A stretch of DNA of 21,216 nt from Paramacrobiotus richtersi (GCA_034698045.1 JAQGAU010001134.1:1-21216), one strand, 5' to 3'. Counted from the first letter of the stretch, positions 1 through 8,898 are shown. The notes: generated by a model not told the origin, from the sequence alone. Program-made: numbers and translations.

Positions 1-84
1 GAGTCATCGTTACGCAAATCCGATTAGTACAAGTTCACTGTTAAAACATCGTACAACACCAGCTACACGCTATAATACAGCGAT

Positions 85-1650
85 GTGCGTACAGCAGCGC
101 TTCTGGGCGGAATAATCCGCACCCGGAGAGCTGTTCTTTGCAAAAAGCATATATTAATTATCGCGGCCGCCACCGCGGATTATATCCTACAGGCTGCAGA
201 TTTTGAATTGTTTCGCTAGAATATCGCTGCTTGCAATTCGTCCTGCGGCGAAAGGATTTCGCGAACTGCACTGAGATCAACGGGTGAGTCCAAGCCGTAA
301 TACTGAACCACGGCATGAATGTCACATCATCGCCAGTTCTTGCCAATTCATCGTCAGCCGGGAGCGTCAACAGTACCACCTCCGTAAGCCTGATCAGCAT
401 AACAGTTGCTTCGCTGCTGTTGAATCTCAGTGTGCTAATCGCCATAACAGCACGGAAAAACCTACAGACGCCATTTAACGTCTATATCGCAGCTCTACTT
501 TTGAGCAATATCGTCTATGTTGCAGTTACTAACACACTCCGCATTTTGTCGCGACGCAGTGGATCCTGGGACCTAGGAAATGCAACTTGTACTTTGTATC
601 TGTATGGAGCGTACGTCCTTGCAGCCATCCCAACCCACATTCATGTTCTCATCAGCGTCAATCGTGTTTGGGCACTCTTTTGGCCGATATCATACAAACG
701 GCGTCACAACTTCACTGTGGCTTGGGTGCGGTGCCTCATCGTTCTGCTATATGTTCACATCATGCTGATGCCTGGAATAATCCTGGATGCTCTTTACTAC
801 AGATTACACCTCACTGGTGCATGCTGGCTGAACAGTGGCGCCCAGTTCGTCTGGAATGTATTAACGGATATTTTTATCTATGATGCGCCAATAGTGTTCA
901 TACAGGTACTGTACCCTCTGCTACTGTGGAAACAGGTCAAATGGATGTCGCAACGACAACAGCTGAAACTACGACCACTCGGAACAGTAGAAAATTGCAA
1001 CACCATTCCGCAAGGGGGAACTGTGGGCCCATCAAGTCGCAACAAGAAAAGCAGATCTCGGCCGTTTCTGGTTTTGACATTGTTTACGATTAGTGTCGTC
1101 ATTTGCCAGATGCCGTCCGTGGTATACTATGCGCTGTTGGATTATTTCCCGCAGTACGATTCGGGTAATTTGGGGTACATTCAGAGCGCTATGTATCCCT
1201 TTCTAGGTATACTGGATCCGTTATTTTTCTGCATTAGTGTAGAGCATATGTTTTTTGACAAGCTCTGGAAGACGCCGAAGAGAGGCTAAAAGACTCCTGT
1301 TGTTTGTTGTTGAAGATGTGCTGCTTTTTTCCAGTCCGCTCACCGTTTTGCGCCATGTTGCTGAGTCTCACTATGGCCTCGAACCGACGACTGGTTCCAA
1401 GACTGAAATCAAACAAGCAGAGGCGAAACAAACCCTAAAGCAATATCTGTGCTTCAGCAGGACTGTCCAACCAAGAAGTACTAACAACGTATCACGTATC
1501 GACACTTCGTACTAACAAAGGTGATTCGTTGAGCTAATGCATCCTTAAGATTTATTGGTCTCAATGGCACGTTCCGTCAGTGTAAAACTGATTTCAGAAA
1601 CACCGGAAACGTTATTAATTTTGTGATTGTACGATCGTATCCCTACAAAT
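85..1650 (+). repeat. Segmental duplication, copy 1 (carries the intact receptor)
   Basis: This block aligns by eye with about 4080-5590. The 5' edge is a shared string at 93-106 and 4081-4094 (gcgcttctgggcgg). The match runs through the receptor leader, the whole coding region and about 350 bp of 3' flank (for example 'gactcctgttgt' near 1290 against 'ggctcctgttgt' near 5290, and the 'ctgatttcagaa' / 'ttgatttcggaa' segments near 1588 and 5520). Both copies lie on the same strand, so this is a direct tandem duplication with about 2.4 kb between units. Exact ends need an alignment. Confidence 0.75.
315..1289 (+). CDS. Intronless rhodopsin-class (class A-like) 7TM G protein-coupled receptor, ligand unknown
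   Basis: This uninterrupted 324-residue frame encodes a plasma-membrane receptor. Seven hydrophobic segments are visible at about residues 24-45, 54-74, 91-115, 138-160, 180-204, 250-274 and 286-308. The short N-terminus has three N-glycosylation sequons (N2, N11, N19). C92 at the start of TM3 and C170 in the second outer loop are placed for the usual disulfide. Class A motifs are degenerate: N116-R117-V118 replaces DRY, the TM6 CWxP region reads C264-Q-M-P267, and TM7 has D301-P302-L-F-F instead of NPxxY. The third inner loop is basic (NKKSRSR, 243-249). The start is the first ATG in this frame, and copy 2 begins at the same codon. There is no intron. I cannot assign a ligand; an orphan, lineage-expanded receptor is the best description. 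Confidence 0.85.
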   Translation: MNVTSSPVLANSSSAGSVNSTTSVSLISITVASLLLNLSVLIAITARKNLQTPFNVYIAALLLSNIVYVAVTNTLRILSRRSGSWDLGNATCTLYLYGAYVLAAIPTHIHVLISVNRVWALFWPISYKRRHNFTVAWVRCLIVLLYVHIMLMPGIILDALYYRLHLTGACWLNSGAQFVWNVLTDIFIYDAPIVFIQVLYPLLLWKQVKWMSQRQQLKLRPLGTVENCNTIPQGGTVGPSSRNKKSRSRPFLVLTLFTISVVICQMPSVVYYALLDYFPQYDSGNLGYIQSAMYPFLGILDPLFFCISVEHMFFDKLWKTPKRG

Positions 1651-1991
1651 ATATAAACGTTCTTGTACGTTAGTACAAGCATATACGTAGTTATAGACTC
1701 AGCCTAGTTAACACATCCTAGACATGATTTCGTATATAGTATTTTTCCGAACATGCTTCAGCGGGATTCTGTTTGTCAATAGTTTTCCGAAGAAGGTAAC
1801 TACACCACAAAACAGAAAAACCACCTTTCAGAAATTAATTAGCCAAGTTTGTCACTCTTTCGCAGTCCACAGATAATATATCGTTTTGCGTCTGTACATT
1901 CACGTCGAAATGTCTTCGATTAATATTAATATATTAATATATTTATTGTGATTGCCTTGAACTGCTTTAAGCATTTTTGTTGAGCCACATT
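1290..1991. other. 3' flank of receptor copy 1; no gene seen
   Basis: The first ~350 bp belong to the duplicated block and would be 3' UTR and flank of the receptor. The rest is AT-rich, including an alternating AT tract (taatattaatatattaatat) near 1921-1941. I see no convincing coding frame, and no perfect AATAAA close to the receptor stop. Confidence 0.5.
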
Positions 1992-2121
1992 TATGCATTT
2001 TCAAGTTTATTATTGCGTAAGCTGGCTTAGCATAGCGGTCTATGAGGGAAGAACCAGCAAGATTACGACCGCTATGCTACGCCAGCTTACGCAGTACATG
2101 TACTAACTTTGAAAATGCATA
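1992..2121. repeat. 130-bp foldback / inverted repeat (hairpin or MITE-like)
   Basis: The left arm 1992-2040 (starting tatgcattttcaa, ending catagcggtc) is the reverse complement of the right arm 2067-2121 (starting gaccgctatg, ending gaaaatgcata), around a 26-nt spacer. Pairing is near perfect apart from one mismatch (gct against gcc) and an asymmetric bulge where the right arm carries a self-complementary agtacatgtact (2093-2104). The right end lies one base from the stop of the ANF-receptor-like relic. No clear target-site duplication is visible. It could be a foldback transposon remnant, or transcribed into a long hairpin RNA. Confidence 0.8.
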
Positions 2122-2122
2122 A

Positions 2123-2410
2123 CTACAGTATATATACACCGTCATAGCCTTCTCTTAGCAACAAATTGTAAATACCCTGTGGTCCGTACAAATTATTGGA
2201 CACGATCTCGTATTTTAGCAAATATGCCCTTCGGACCACCTGCTTGTAAGGAGTATGTCCATACGAAACAACGGGGCAAACACCGATTTGCGTCAGCATT
2301 TTCGTAATTAAGAACAACCCAGGATACGGTGCTTCCGGTTTTTCGAGATCGTTATACGTTACGCCGGCACCATGCCACGAGAAAGGGAAATTTAAAACAC
2401 AACGTTTCGC
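2123..2410 (-). pseudogene. Relic of an ANF-receptor-like ligand-binding domain (copy A)
   Basis: The minus-strand frame runs open to a TAG at 2123-2125. It reads NFPFSWHGAG, then VTYND, a YP-containing turn, FLITKMLTQIG, a beta-like CPVVSY, and ends REGYDGVYIL. This order (N-I-P-x-F-S-W-x-G, D...YP..F, helix, strand, terminal Y-V-Y-I-L) resembles the extracellular ligand-binding fold of natriuretic-peptide-receptor-type guanylyl cyclases, although sequence conservation is weak. Upstream of ~2420 the frame loses sense and neighbouring frames have stops. Downstream it ends against the foldback element. A second, more damaged copy is at 10613-10740. The family call is an inference; the pairwise homology of the two relics is seen directly. 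Confidence 0.4.
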
Positions 2411-2470
2411 AAAATTGGCAGATTTTGCACACAAACACAAAGACCTTTGGCCTGGATCCAGGGAAATCAT

Positions 2471-3699
2471 TCAAAAACAATTTAGAAAGTGTCTTGCTAA
2501 AGGACTATTTCGGGAAAACATGTTCGGGGTTTTTTTTGTCCGTTGAACACATTGTGTACATCAGGTAATTGGTTCTCCCTACTGGCGCAGCGCGCTGCAA
2601 TCAAATAGATTGATAACGTCAGAAAATACATAAAGGATTGGGCGGTATGTTTTCCTGTTCTGCTCAACTGAATTTCATTATTAATAACTGAATCAATTCC
2701 GTTTCTTTTGTGATGTGACGGTTTCTGCTACGTTAAAATTTGATGGTCAGGAAACTCCACCGCGGAGTCAGCGCAAACCTGAAAAAGTTTTTAACCAGGT
2801 TCCCGGACATTCAAAAAGTCTCACTTAATAACCTTCTCTCATGAGAAAACAGTCTGTGAAATGATATATTGTATTGATCGTACATACGAATCAGATATCT
2901 TGGTTCCAAATATTTCCTGTGAAACAATATCAGCCATACCGTTTGACATTATACACAGCAGAACCCCCTGTCAGGGTATGACCTTTCTGTTCAGTTAGTC
3001 CTGAGTCTGTGTTTGTCCAGTATGACATGGAAGAAAGGAATTTTGCTAGCATCGCAAACCGCCTTGGTGACAAATACGTGAGGTGTTACGCGCGATGAGG
3101 GTCAATCGAACACAAAGCCAGCTTTCTTGCAATCGCATGTCCACACTCAAATTGTTTTGAACGTGGCTTATACAACCAGAGCTCATCATGTCGCCTCTGC
3201 GTGATATAACATACTATTGTTTGTTCATGCGTTTAGAAGGTCACCACCACACTGACTGCTGTAAATCCAAATGCACAACTATATCATGTAACAGTTCAAA
3301 GGAAAAAAAGTTTCGCGGTTAGAGAAGAAGTGGGGGCAGTTGGGGCGCTAATAACACACTGGGTGGAGAGACCGATGGTACTCGGAGATAAATGCTAATT
3401 TCCACAGCATCTCTGAACGTACAACAAGTAGATTTCTGAGATTATTATTGTTATCACCTCACAGCAGCGGATGACTCGGCATTCCGAGACTCTTAAATAT
3501 TTTATTGTAAACAGAAAAGTACCTTACTGTACATATGAAAATTGATGCTTATTACACTGGTTAAATCTTATGGCAGACACGGTAATGCAATGTGTCATGC
3601 ATAGTACTGTGGCATATCTCTATGTACCACTCTTGCAACAAGCATAAGAGTTTCTTATTTTGTGATGCTGCAGTAAACATTCCTGTAGTCAGCTACTTT
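2471..3699. other. Intergenic, no recognised gene
   Basis: I found no frame with family motifs, no RNA gene and no long repeat here. Open frames are short and have no coding-like composition. Near 3300-3340 there is a purine-rich stretch of A-runs and G-runs. Confidence 0.4.
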
Positions 3700-3828
3700 A
3701 TACACAACCCATACATTTCTTTTACAATTAATGGCATCAACGTAACGAGGGTGAAACAACCGAATCATTGCCATTCAATCTGTTGGTTATTTAAGGAACA
3801 GTACGGACTGAAATCAGTTAAATGTTAA
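3700..3828 (+). pseudogene. Possible relic related to the C-terminal half of the 12434-13070 F-box gene
   Basis: The frame ending with TAA at 3826-3828 contains NGINVTRV, then about nine residues later CWL. The F-box gene contains RGINVTRI and, six residues later, CWL. Within GINVTR the two DNA copies differ only at third codon positions (ggaatcaacgttacgagg against ggcatcaacgtaacgagg), as expected for related coding sequence. No F-box lies upstream, so if real this is a fragment. The match is short and could be chance. Confidence 0.25.
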
Positions 3829-4007
3829 CTCATCTACTGAAGCATAGAACAATTTTCAAAGAAGCTGCAGTAATTACAGCGCGAACGGAAATGACAAAAA
3901 TGACCGACGAAAATCGCTAAGAATATAAACGACCTTCTACGAAGAGTAAACGGATGATGATTTCCGTCGAGCAGTGATAACACCTCAATGGCGAATAAAA
4001 TGAATAC

Positions 4008-4017
4008 ATGGTGTAAT
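4008..4017 (+). repeat. Copy of a catggtgtaa motif also found twice near 9 kb
   Basis: The string catggtgtaat at about 4008-4018 recurs at 9009-9019 and 9037-9047. It lies about 70 bp upstream of the 5' boundary of duplication copy 2. Function unknown. Confidence 0.3.
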
Positions 4018-4079
4018 GGGGCCGAACATCCGTTTTATCCGCCGGTAGTGCTAGCGATATACGGCGCTGTCATATAGTT

Positions 4080-5590
4080 GCGCTTCTGGGCGGAAGAATT
4101 CCGACCCGTTTTTTCAAATGCCATATATCAGATGCCGCGCCGCCACCGCCGGATCATATCCTGCAGATTTTAAATCGGTTCGCCCAGAGTATTATTTCGT
4201 CCTGTGCCTCAAAGAATTTCTCGAGCTGCCCTGAGGTCAGAGAATAAGACATAGTTGCACAGGTCAGAGGATAAGTCCAAGTTGCAGCGCCGACCGAAAA
4301 AATGAATGTCACACCATCGCCAGCTCTTTCCAATTCATCGTCAACCGGGAGTGCAAACGGTGTAACCTCTGTGAGCCTGATCACCATAACATTTGCTGCG
4401 CTACTGTTGAATCTCAGTGTGCTAATCGCCATAGCAAAACGGAAAGCCTGCAAACGCTATTCAACGTCTATATCATGGATGATGGCTCTGCTATTAAGCA
4501 ATGTTGTCTACATATGTAGCAGTTGTCAATCCACTCCGCATTTTGTCTCTACGCAGTGGATGGCGGGACCTAGGAAATGCGGCTTGCACTTTATATCAGT
4601 ACGGAATTTACGTCATCGCGGCCATCCCAACCCAGATGCATGTTCTCATTAGCGGTAATCGTGTCTGGGCACTCGTTTGGCCGATATCATACAAACAGCG
4701 TCACACATCCACTCTGGCTTGGGGGCTGTGCCTCTTCATTTTGCTCTACGTTCACATCATGTTGATGCCGGGAATAATCTTGGATGCCCTTCACTACAGA
4801 TTACCACTCCGTTTTGGATGCTGGCTGAACAGCAATGCTCAGTTCGGCTGGACAGTAGTTACGGATATTTTCATCTATGATGGGCCAATAGTGTTCATAC
4901 CGGTAGTATACCCTTTGCTGCTGTGGAAACAGGCGAAATGTCTCGGAGGCCACTACCGAGCGGAACAGCAGGAAATTCCAGCAACACTTCTAACGTGGGA
5001 ACTGGGGATGCATCAAGTCGCAACAAGAAAAGTGGATCTCGGCCGTTTATTGTCCTGACTTTGTTGACGATTAGTGTCGTCATTTGTTACGTGATTTGTA
5101 GGATGCCATCCGCGGTTTTCTATACGTAGATGGAGTATTTTCCACAGTATGATTCGGGTAATTTGGGATACATTCAGGGCGCAATGTTTCCTTTTCTAGG
5201 TATACTGGATCCGATATTCTTCTGCCTGAGTATGCAGCATCTGCATATATTTTTTTACAAGCTCTGTCAGACGAAGTAGAAATGCTAAAGGGCTCCTGTT
5301 GTGTCTTGTGGAAGTTGTGCTTATGAATGGCACACCATTTTGAGTTATGCTTAATAGTGTTTTATAGTATAATCTCAAATCGACTCGCAGGATTATTCAA
5401 CCAGAAGTATTGCCAACGTATACGTATAGTATCAAGGTGCCGATGCTTCATTCACTGCTCGGTCTAAAGCCGCCTCAAGATACATCAGTTCCGAAAGCGG
5501 CTTTCGTCAGCATAAGATTGATTTCGGAAAAACTGAAACGTTACTTGTACTTCTAATAAGGACAGAATTACCGTATTCCTACGTATGCAC
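4080..5590 (+). repeat. Segmental duplication, copy 2 (carries the decayed receptor)
   Basis: This direct repeat of about 85-1650 includes the leader, receptor body and 3' flank. Relative to copy 1 it has scattered substitutions plus several small indels inside the coding part. The leader also carries a local repetition, gaggtcagagaataag near 4234 and caggtcagaggataag near 4260, which copy 1 lacks. Confidence 0.75.
4302..5279 (+). pseudogene. Decayed paralogue of the 315-1289 7TM receptor
   Basis: This copy starts at the ATG equivalent to copy 1 (MNVTPSPALSNSSS) and ends with TAG at 5277-5279. Compared with copy 1 it has: a 1-nt loss near 4445 followed by a 7-nt gain near 4475, which together restore the frame but rewrite the first inner loop; a 4-nt gain near 4510 that breaks the frame in TM2; a deletion of about 20 nt near 4940 in the third inner loop that shifts frame again; a 12-nt gain in TM6 near 5088-5100; and an in-frame TAG at 5127-5129 between TM6 and TM7. 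TM2-TM5 survive in one frame (4501 onward), TM6 in another, TM7 after the stop. No simple GT-AG intron at these points would repair it, so a pseudogene is more likely than a spliced gene; assembly error is a weaker alternative. Confidence 0.8.
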
Positions 5591-5671
5591 ACTGCCCTCT
5601 GTCATAACCATGTTGCAACAGACGTTACCTCGTGCTGGAACTTCCCTGATTGTAACTGGACATTAAGCACT

Positions 5672-5677
5672 AATAAA
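5672..5677 (+). terminator. AATAAA polyadenylation signal candidate
   Basis: This is a perfect hexamer about 390 bp after the last codon of the receptor pseudogene, just beyond the duplicated block. It could have served that transcript. Only the hexamer supports it. Confidence 0.25.
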
Positions 5678-6540
5678 CTAAACTAAACTACATGTATTGG
5701 TATGGTATTGGTATGGTCTAAAAAAATGGTCTAAATAGCTGCAATGGCATAGTCTGCGTTTTGCTCTACGGTAATGTAGAAATTTCTTACTTAGTTACTA
5801 ACCAGATGTTCTGGTTAGACTTTTTCCACCTGCTTTCCTAATGGGACTGCTCCGTTGACCATTAGAATCCTTTTCATCTCTTACTTTTTTCCGTTGAATA
5901 ATAATAAGCAACTGTATGCAAGCGCGCTCTCTGTAACAGAGCGTCAAAACTCAATCTATCGCAATAAAGTCCAACAAGATTCCTCGATTCATTGTGGATA
6001 TTTGTAGCCATATTCTTGGCTGTTATGACGGTTGTAGCGGACAGCAGTTTCCTAAAGGGCACGGACGTATCCCTTTTTTGAGTAAGGAGTTGCTTCTATA
6101 GGATTCGAGCAAGGGCCAATCACTGTAACCACTACCACTGACTACTAGCCATCAGGGCAGTTCCACGTTGGAATCAACAAACGAAGGACGACGGTATCCA
6201 GCTAGCAATATTCATTTCCTCTCGTGAAAATCTTTCTGTCCAGGAACTTGACATGGACAGAACTTAGTGGCGTTAAACATCATCAGGTGGTAAATTAAAC
6301 GGGTGAAGACATAAGTGTTTTCGTGAAATTTGGACTTTCTGTTCCGTTTTGTGGTGTAACAGCTTCAGGGAATTGTTACACTATCTGAAGGCTTTTCCAA
6401 CTTATTAAGTGCAACATTACATGCAGCGATTCCGGTATTCTGATCTCATATAGTTAATTATTTTTACTAGATTGCCGTCCAGCACTATAATCCCTGTACA
6501 GATAAACCTCACTGCCATATGCAAATATGTTCCTCATGTC

Positions 6541-6546
6541 TTTATT
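6541..6546 (-). terminator. AATAAA polyadenylation signal candidate for the E2-like gene
   Basis: TTTATT on the plus strand reads AATAAA on the minus strand about 365 bp beyond the stop codon at 6909-6911. It is the nearest perfect hexamer I noticed on that strand, but distance and context leave it uncertain. Confidence 0.25.
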
Positions 6547-6908
6547 TGGATAATTCACTCGCCGGTTGGCTGTACTACAGGAAAGCACAAGTTTTACAAA
6601 TTTAGAGTGAAATATAAGCGCGTTAACCACTGTCCGTCAATGATTACCGTTTTCGGTCGATAAAGGAAAAAGTTTAACATCTTATTGTCCCGAGAAAATG
6701 TCAATTTACAGTACATACAGTACATGGGCCGCAGGCCCTAACACTAGCACCAAGCAAAACAAAAACAACAGATAAATAGCAACGGTTCACGGAGGTACAA
6801 CAACAATGGATAAAAACACATTGACAAGTTAGAAAAAGCAAATTTAACAGATGAGTGAAGCTGCATCGGCCAGAACATATCGGATGTATAGTTATTACAA
6901 TTAGTCTG

Positions 6909-8765
6909 CTAATTAGAAGGAGTAAACTGCGAGCAACCAGAAAGCCTGACCCGCAAAGCTAGCTTTTCAATGGCCTGCGCGGCATTCCACCACGTCTCGG
7001 ACAGAACTTGAATTGCAGCGAATTGGTCAAATCCCATCTCCATCATGTTGACCACCTTGTTGTTCAGGTCCGGCTCAGTGCCCGGGGCATGGGCGTGCAC
7101 CTGGGACCAGTAGCGTGCGGTACGGTCGAATAGGTTCCGGTTGGCTGTGAACTGCACCGCCACTGCGCTGTCCGCGATTTTATCATCAGCCAGTATCTGC
7201 GTAAACAAGATATGCATCGGACTAGTAATTTTAGCGACCACGTATTTTATTTTCAGGCAGGAAAGACATTAAACTTTAGTTCTGTTTACTTTGCCGGGGT
7301 TAGTACAGTAGTGCGGCCTCGTGAGAGTTCGTAAAGGTCACCGAAATTCATGGTCCTTACCAAACATTTTAAAGCAAATAGCGTCTTTTTCCGTTTACTA
7401 AGCTAAGCATTTGATTGAACTCTACGCTAATTAAATCAGTTGATGATGATACGAAGACTGATGTAAGTGCGTGTCGGTGTATGTGTACAGTCAAGTTTTG
7501 CACTGCTTTTAGTTGCGCAATAATCAAAATTCATAGTTATGCTAATATGTGGGCTGCAACTTTCATTAAGATAAAGACGTAAGTGTACCCAATAATTTCG
7601 GAGTGCGGATCACTATTGACAAACATCCTGTCAAAAATTAATAATAAATTTCAGTATTCCTTTATTTTCATATACCAAAATACATTTTAGTACGCTTAAT
7701 TTGATGTGTTTCCAACAAAATGTTTCATGCATTCAGAATTATGATGTTTTTAATTCGAGCGTCATTTACCTACGAGCCGTATGCATGCATACGCGTGTAC
7801 CGCTACACCTTAAGTTTGTGGTAATTAGTAGAAGTGTAACACTTATATAGCTAACTATACTGGAAGATCCACTTATACGTAAAACTGCAAATGATCGAAG
7901 CTACTTTTCGACTACTTCTATGTATACGGACGTTGCTTATTATCCTGTCTAAATACTTACCGGTGTGCTGAGCAAAGTGTGTACCGTCATGAGCAGCCCC
8001 CGAACCGTCATAGCGGCCGTCCAGTCGTGTTCGAATAAATCTCCCGATATCTTCCCTGTTTCTGGATGGACGTTGGGATGCCAGATTTTGGTAATGAAAT
8101 GAATTTTGGGCGGTTTGAATGGATACTGCGGAGGGATGTCAACATCAATGAAGAAGATACCGGCCTCGTACGCCGTGCCCGTCGGACCCTGGATGGTACC
8201 GATCAGTTTGTCGGGACGCCCATCGACCCGCTCCACACCCACTGGACTGAGATTGTCGGTACCCACTAGCTCGCACTCGACGTATCGTAAGGCCGGAATG
8301 GTCCTGTCTAGATCTCTTGTTTCGGCCTCTGGTGCACGCGGGGGCGACTGTAGAAAACAGTGATCGAGATAATTAGAACAAAAAGGTAAAAGTATCGTAT
8401 ACGTTTTCACCATCTCCTTTCTTTTCAAAACGGGCGCTATCGTTTAAGTAGCGGGTAGGAGATTCGAAGAGGCGTATCGCTTCAGTAATGCTATTAATGA
8501 CCCCCGAGAGCGGCTGGAACATTGCGTGAAAAACGACCCGAAACCACAGTTCCGAAACTTATTGCTAAATTTTTGCTTTATAGCGGGATACGCAGTTTGA
8601 AAATCACAATTAATTATTCATATAATACGTTACCTGACTTGCAGCACTAGATGTGGACGCTTCTGTACGAGTAGCGTTCCGCAGGCACACATTTGATCCT
8701 CGATGTGCGCTCAGTCCGTGAGGAGTGGCGCAGGTTTTTCCGCATATGTCGCAATTGAAAGGCAT
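6909..8765 (-). CDS. Zinc finger-UBC-UBA protein: UBE2K-type E2 homologue with Ser at the catalytic Cys position
   Basis: Three phase-0 exons join in frame: 8765-8634, 8347-7961 and 7196-6909, giving 268 residues. Introns are 8633-8348 (gtaacg...ctacag) and 7960-7197 (gtaagt...acgcag). Residues 1-44 carry a finger C5-x2-C8-x12-H21-x5-C27, then a Ser/Thr/Ala linker. Residues ~60-203 are a UBC fold with YPFKPP, FITKIWHPN (H134-P-N136) and the alpha region around W153. Residues ~215-255 are a UBA domain with MGFD at 226-229. This UBC-plus-UBA layout is that of UBE2K/Ubc1, normally about 200 residues without an N-terminal finger. The catalytic Cys lies nine residues after HPN in the family (ICLD); here that position is S145 (ISGD), so a normal thioester cannot form. 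An in-frame TAA lies eight codons before the ATG, which supports the start. An alternative start inside intron 1 (8428) would give a finger-less form. Likely role: ubiquitin-binding, E2-variant-like or regulatory; this is an inference. Confidence 0.8.
8634..8765 (-). other. Zinc-finger first exon of the E2-like gene
   Basis: The exon encodes 44 residues beginning MPFNCDICGKTC. Hydrophobic L18 sits between the second Cys and the His, as in classical fingers, and the fourth ligand is Cys27, giving a CCHC type. It ends CAG followed by gtaacg, phase 0, matching the phase-0 acceptor at 8348/8347. It could only belong to another gene if the splice prediction is wrong, but no other compatible downstream exon was found on this strand. 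Confidence 0.7.
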
Positions 8766-8886
8766 CTTTGGGTTTTGTAAATCAACAGATTAAAGGGCTA
8801 ACATCTGCTGAACGATCACTCAGGAAAGGGTTCTGGAACAACTGAATTTAACGACTCACACAAAATCGTGATTGTCTGAAGCAGAG

Positions 8887-8898
8887 TATATAATTATA
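8887..8898 (-). promoter_or_regulatory. TATA-like element upstream of the E2-like gene
   Basis: The minus strand reads tataattatata about 125 bp upstream of the ATG, followed about 25 nt later by a ttcagac initiator-like string. The spacing suits a core promoter, but AT-rich sequence makes such matches common. Confidence 0.25.

Larger units (their letters stand above)
5591..6908. other. Intergenic, short repeats only
   Basis: No recognisable gene. Small features: three taaac units at 5674-5688, an 11-bp tandem pair tattggtatgg at 5695-5716, and a GC palindrome gggcc-gca-ggccc near 6726-6738 next to a repeated cagtacat. The part nearest 6908 should include the 3' UTR of the E2-like gene on the minus strand. 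Confidence 0.45.

Noticed and set aside
163..178. gcggccgccaccgcgg looks like a cloning-vector polylinker (NotI/SacII type)
   Set aside because: The duplicated copy at about 4135-4153 has a related but diverged sequence at the same position, so this is native DNA that happens to resemble a polylinker.
2329..2440. Plus-strand reading resembling a C2H2 zinc finger (FRDRYTLRRHH)
   Set aside because: The Cys pair is absent, and comparison with the second copy at 10613-10740 shows silent third-position changes in the minus frame, so the minus strand was the coding one.
3592..3828. 78-residue plus-strand frame as a gene
   Set aside because: No recognisable domain beyond the short GINVTR segment, no upstream or downstream signals; kept only as a possible relic of its 3' part.
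6709..6738. GC palindrome as a bacterial-type terminator
   Set aside because: The window is eukaryotic; no T-tract follows, and the nearest gene end is about 170 bp away.
8066..8363. Plus-strand open frames over the E2 exon
   Set aside because: Shadows of the UBC exon, which has clear family motifs on the minus strand.
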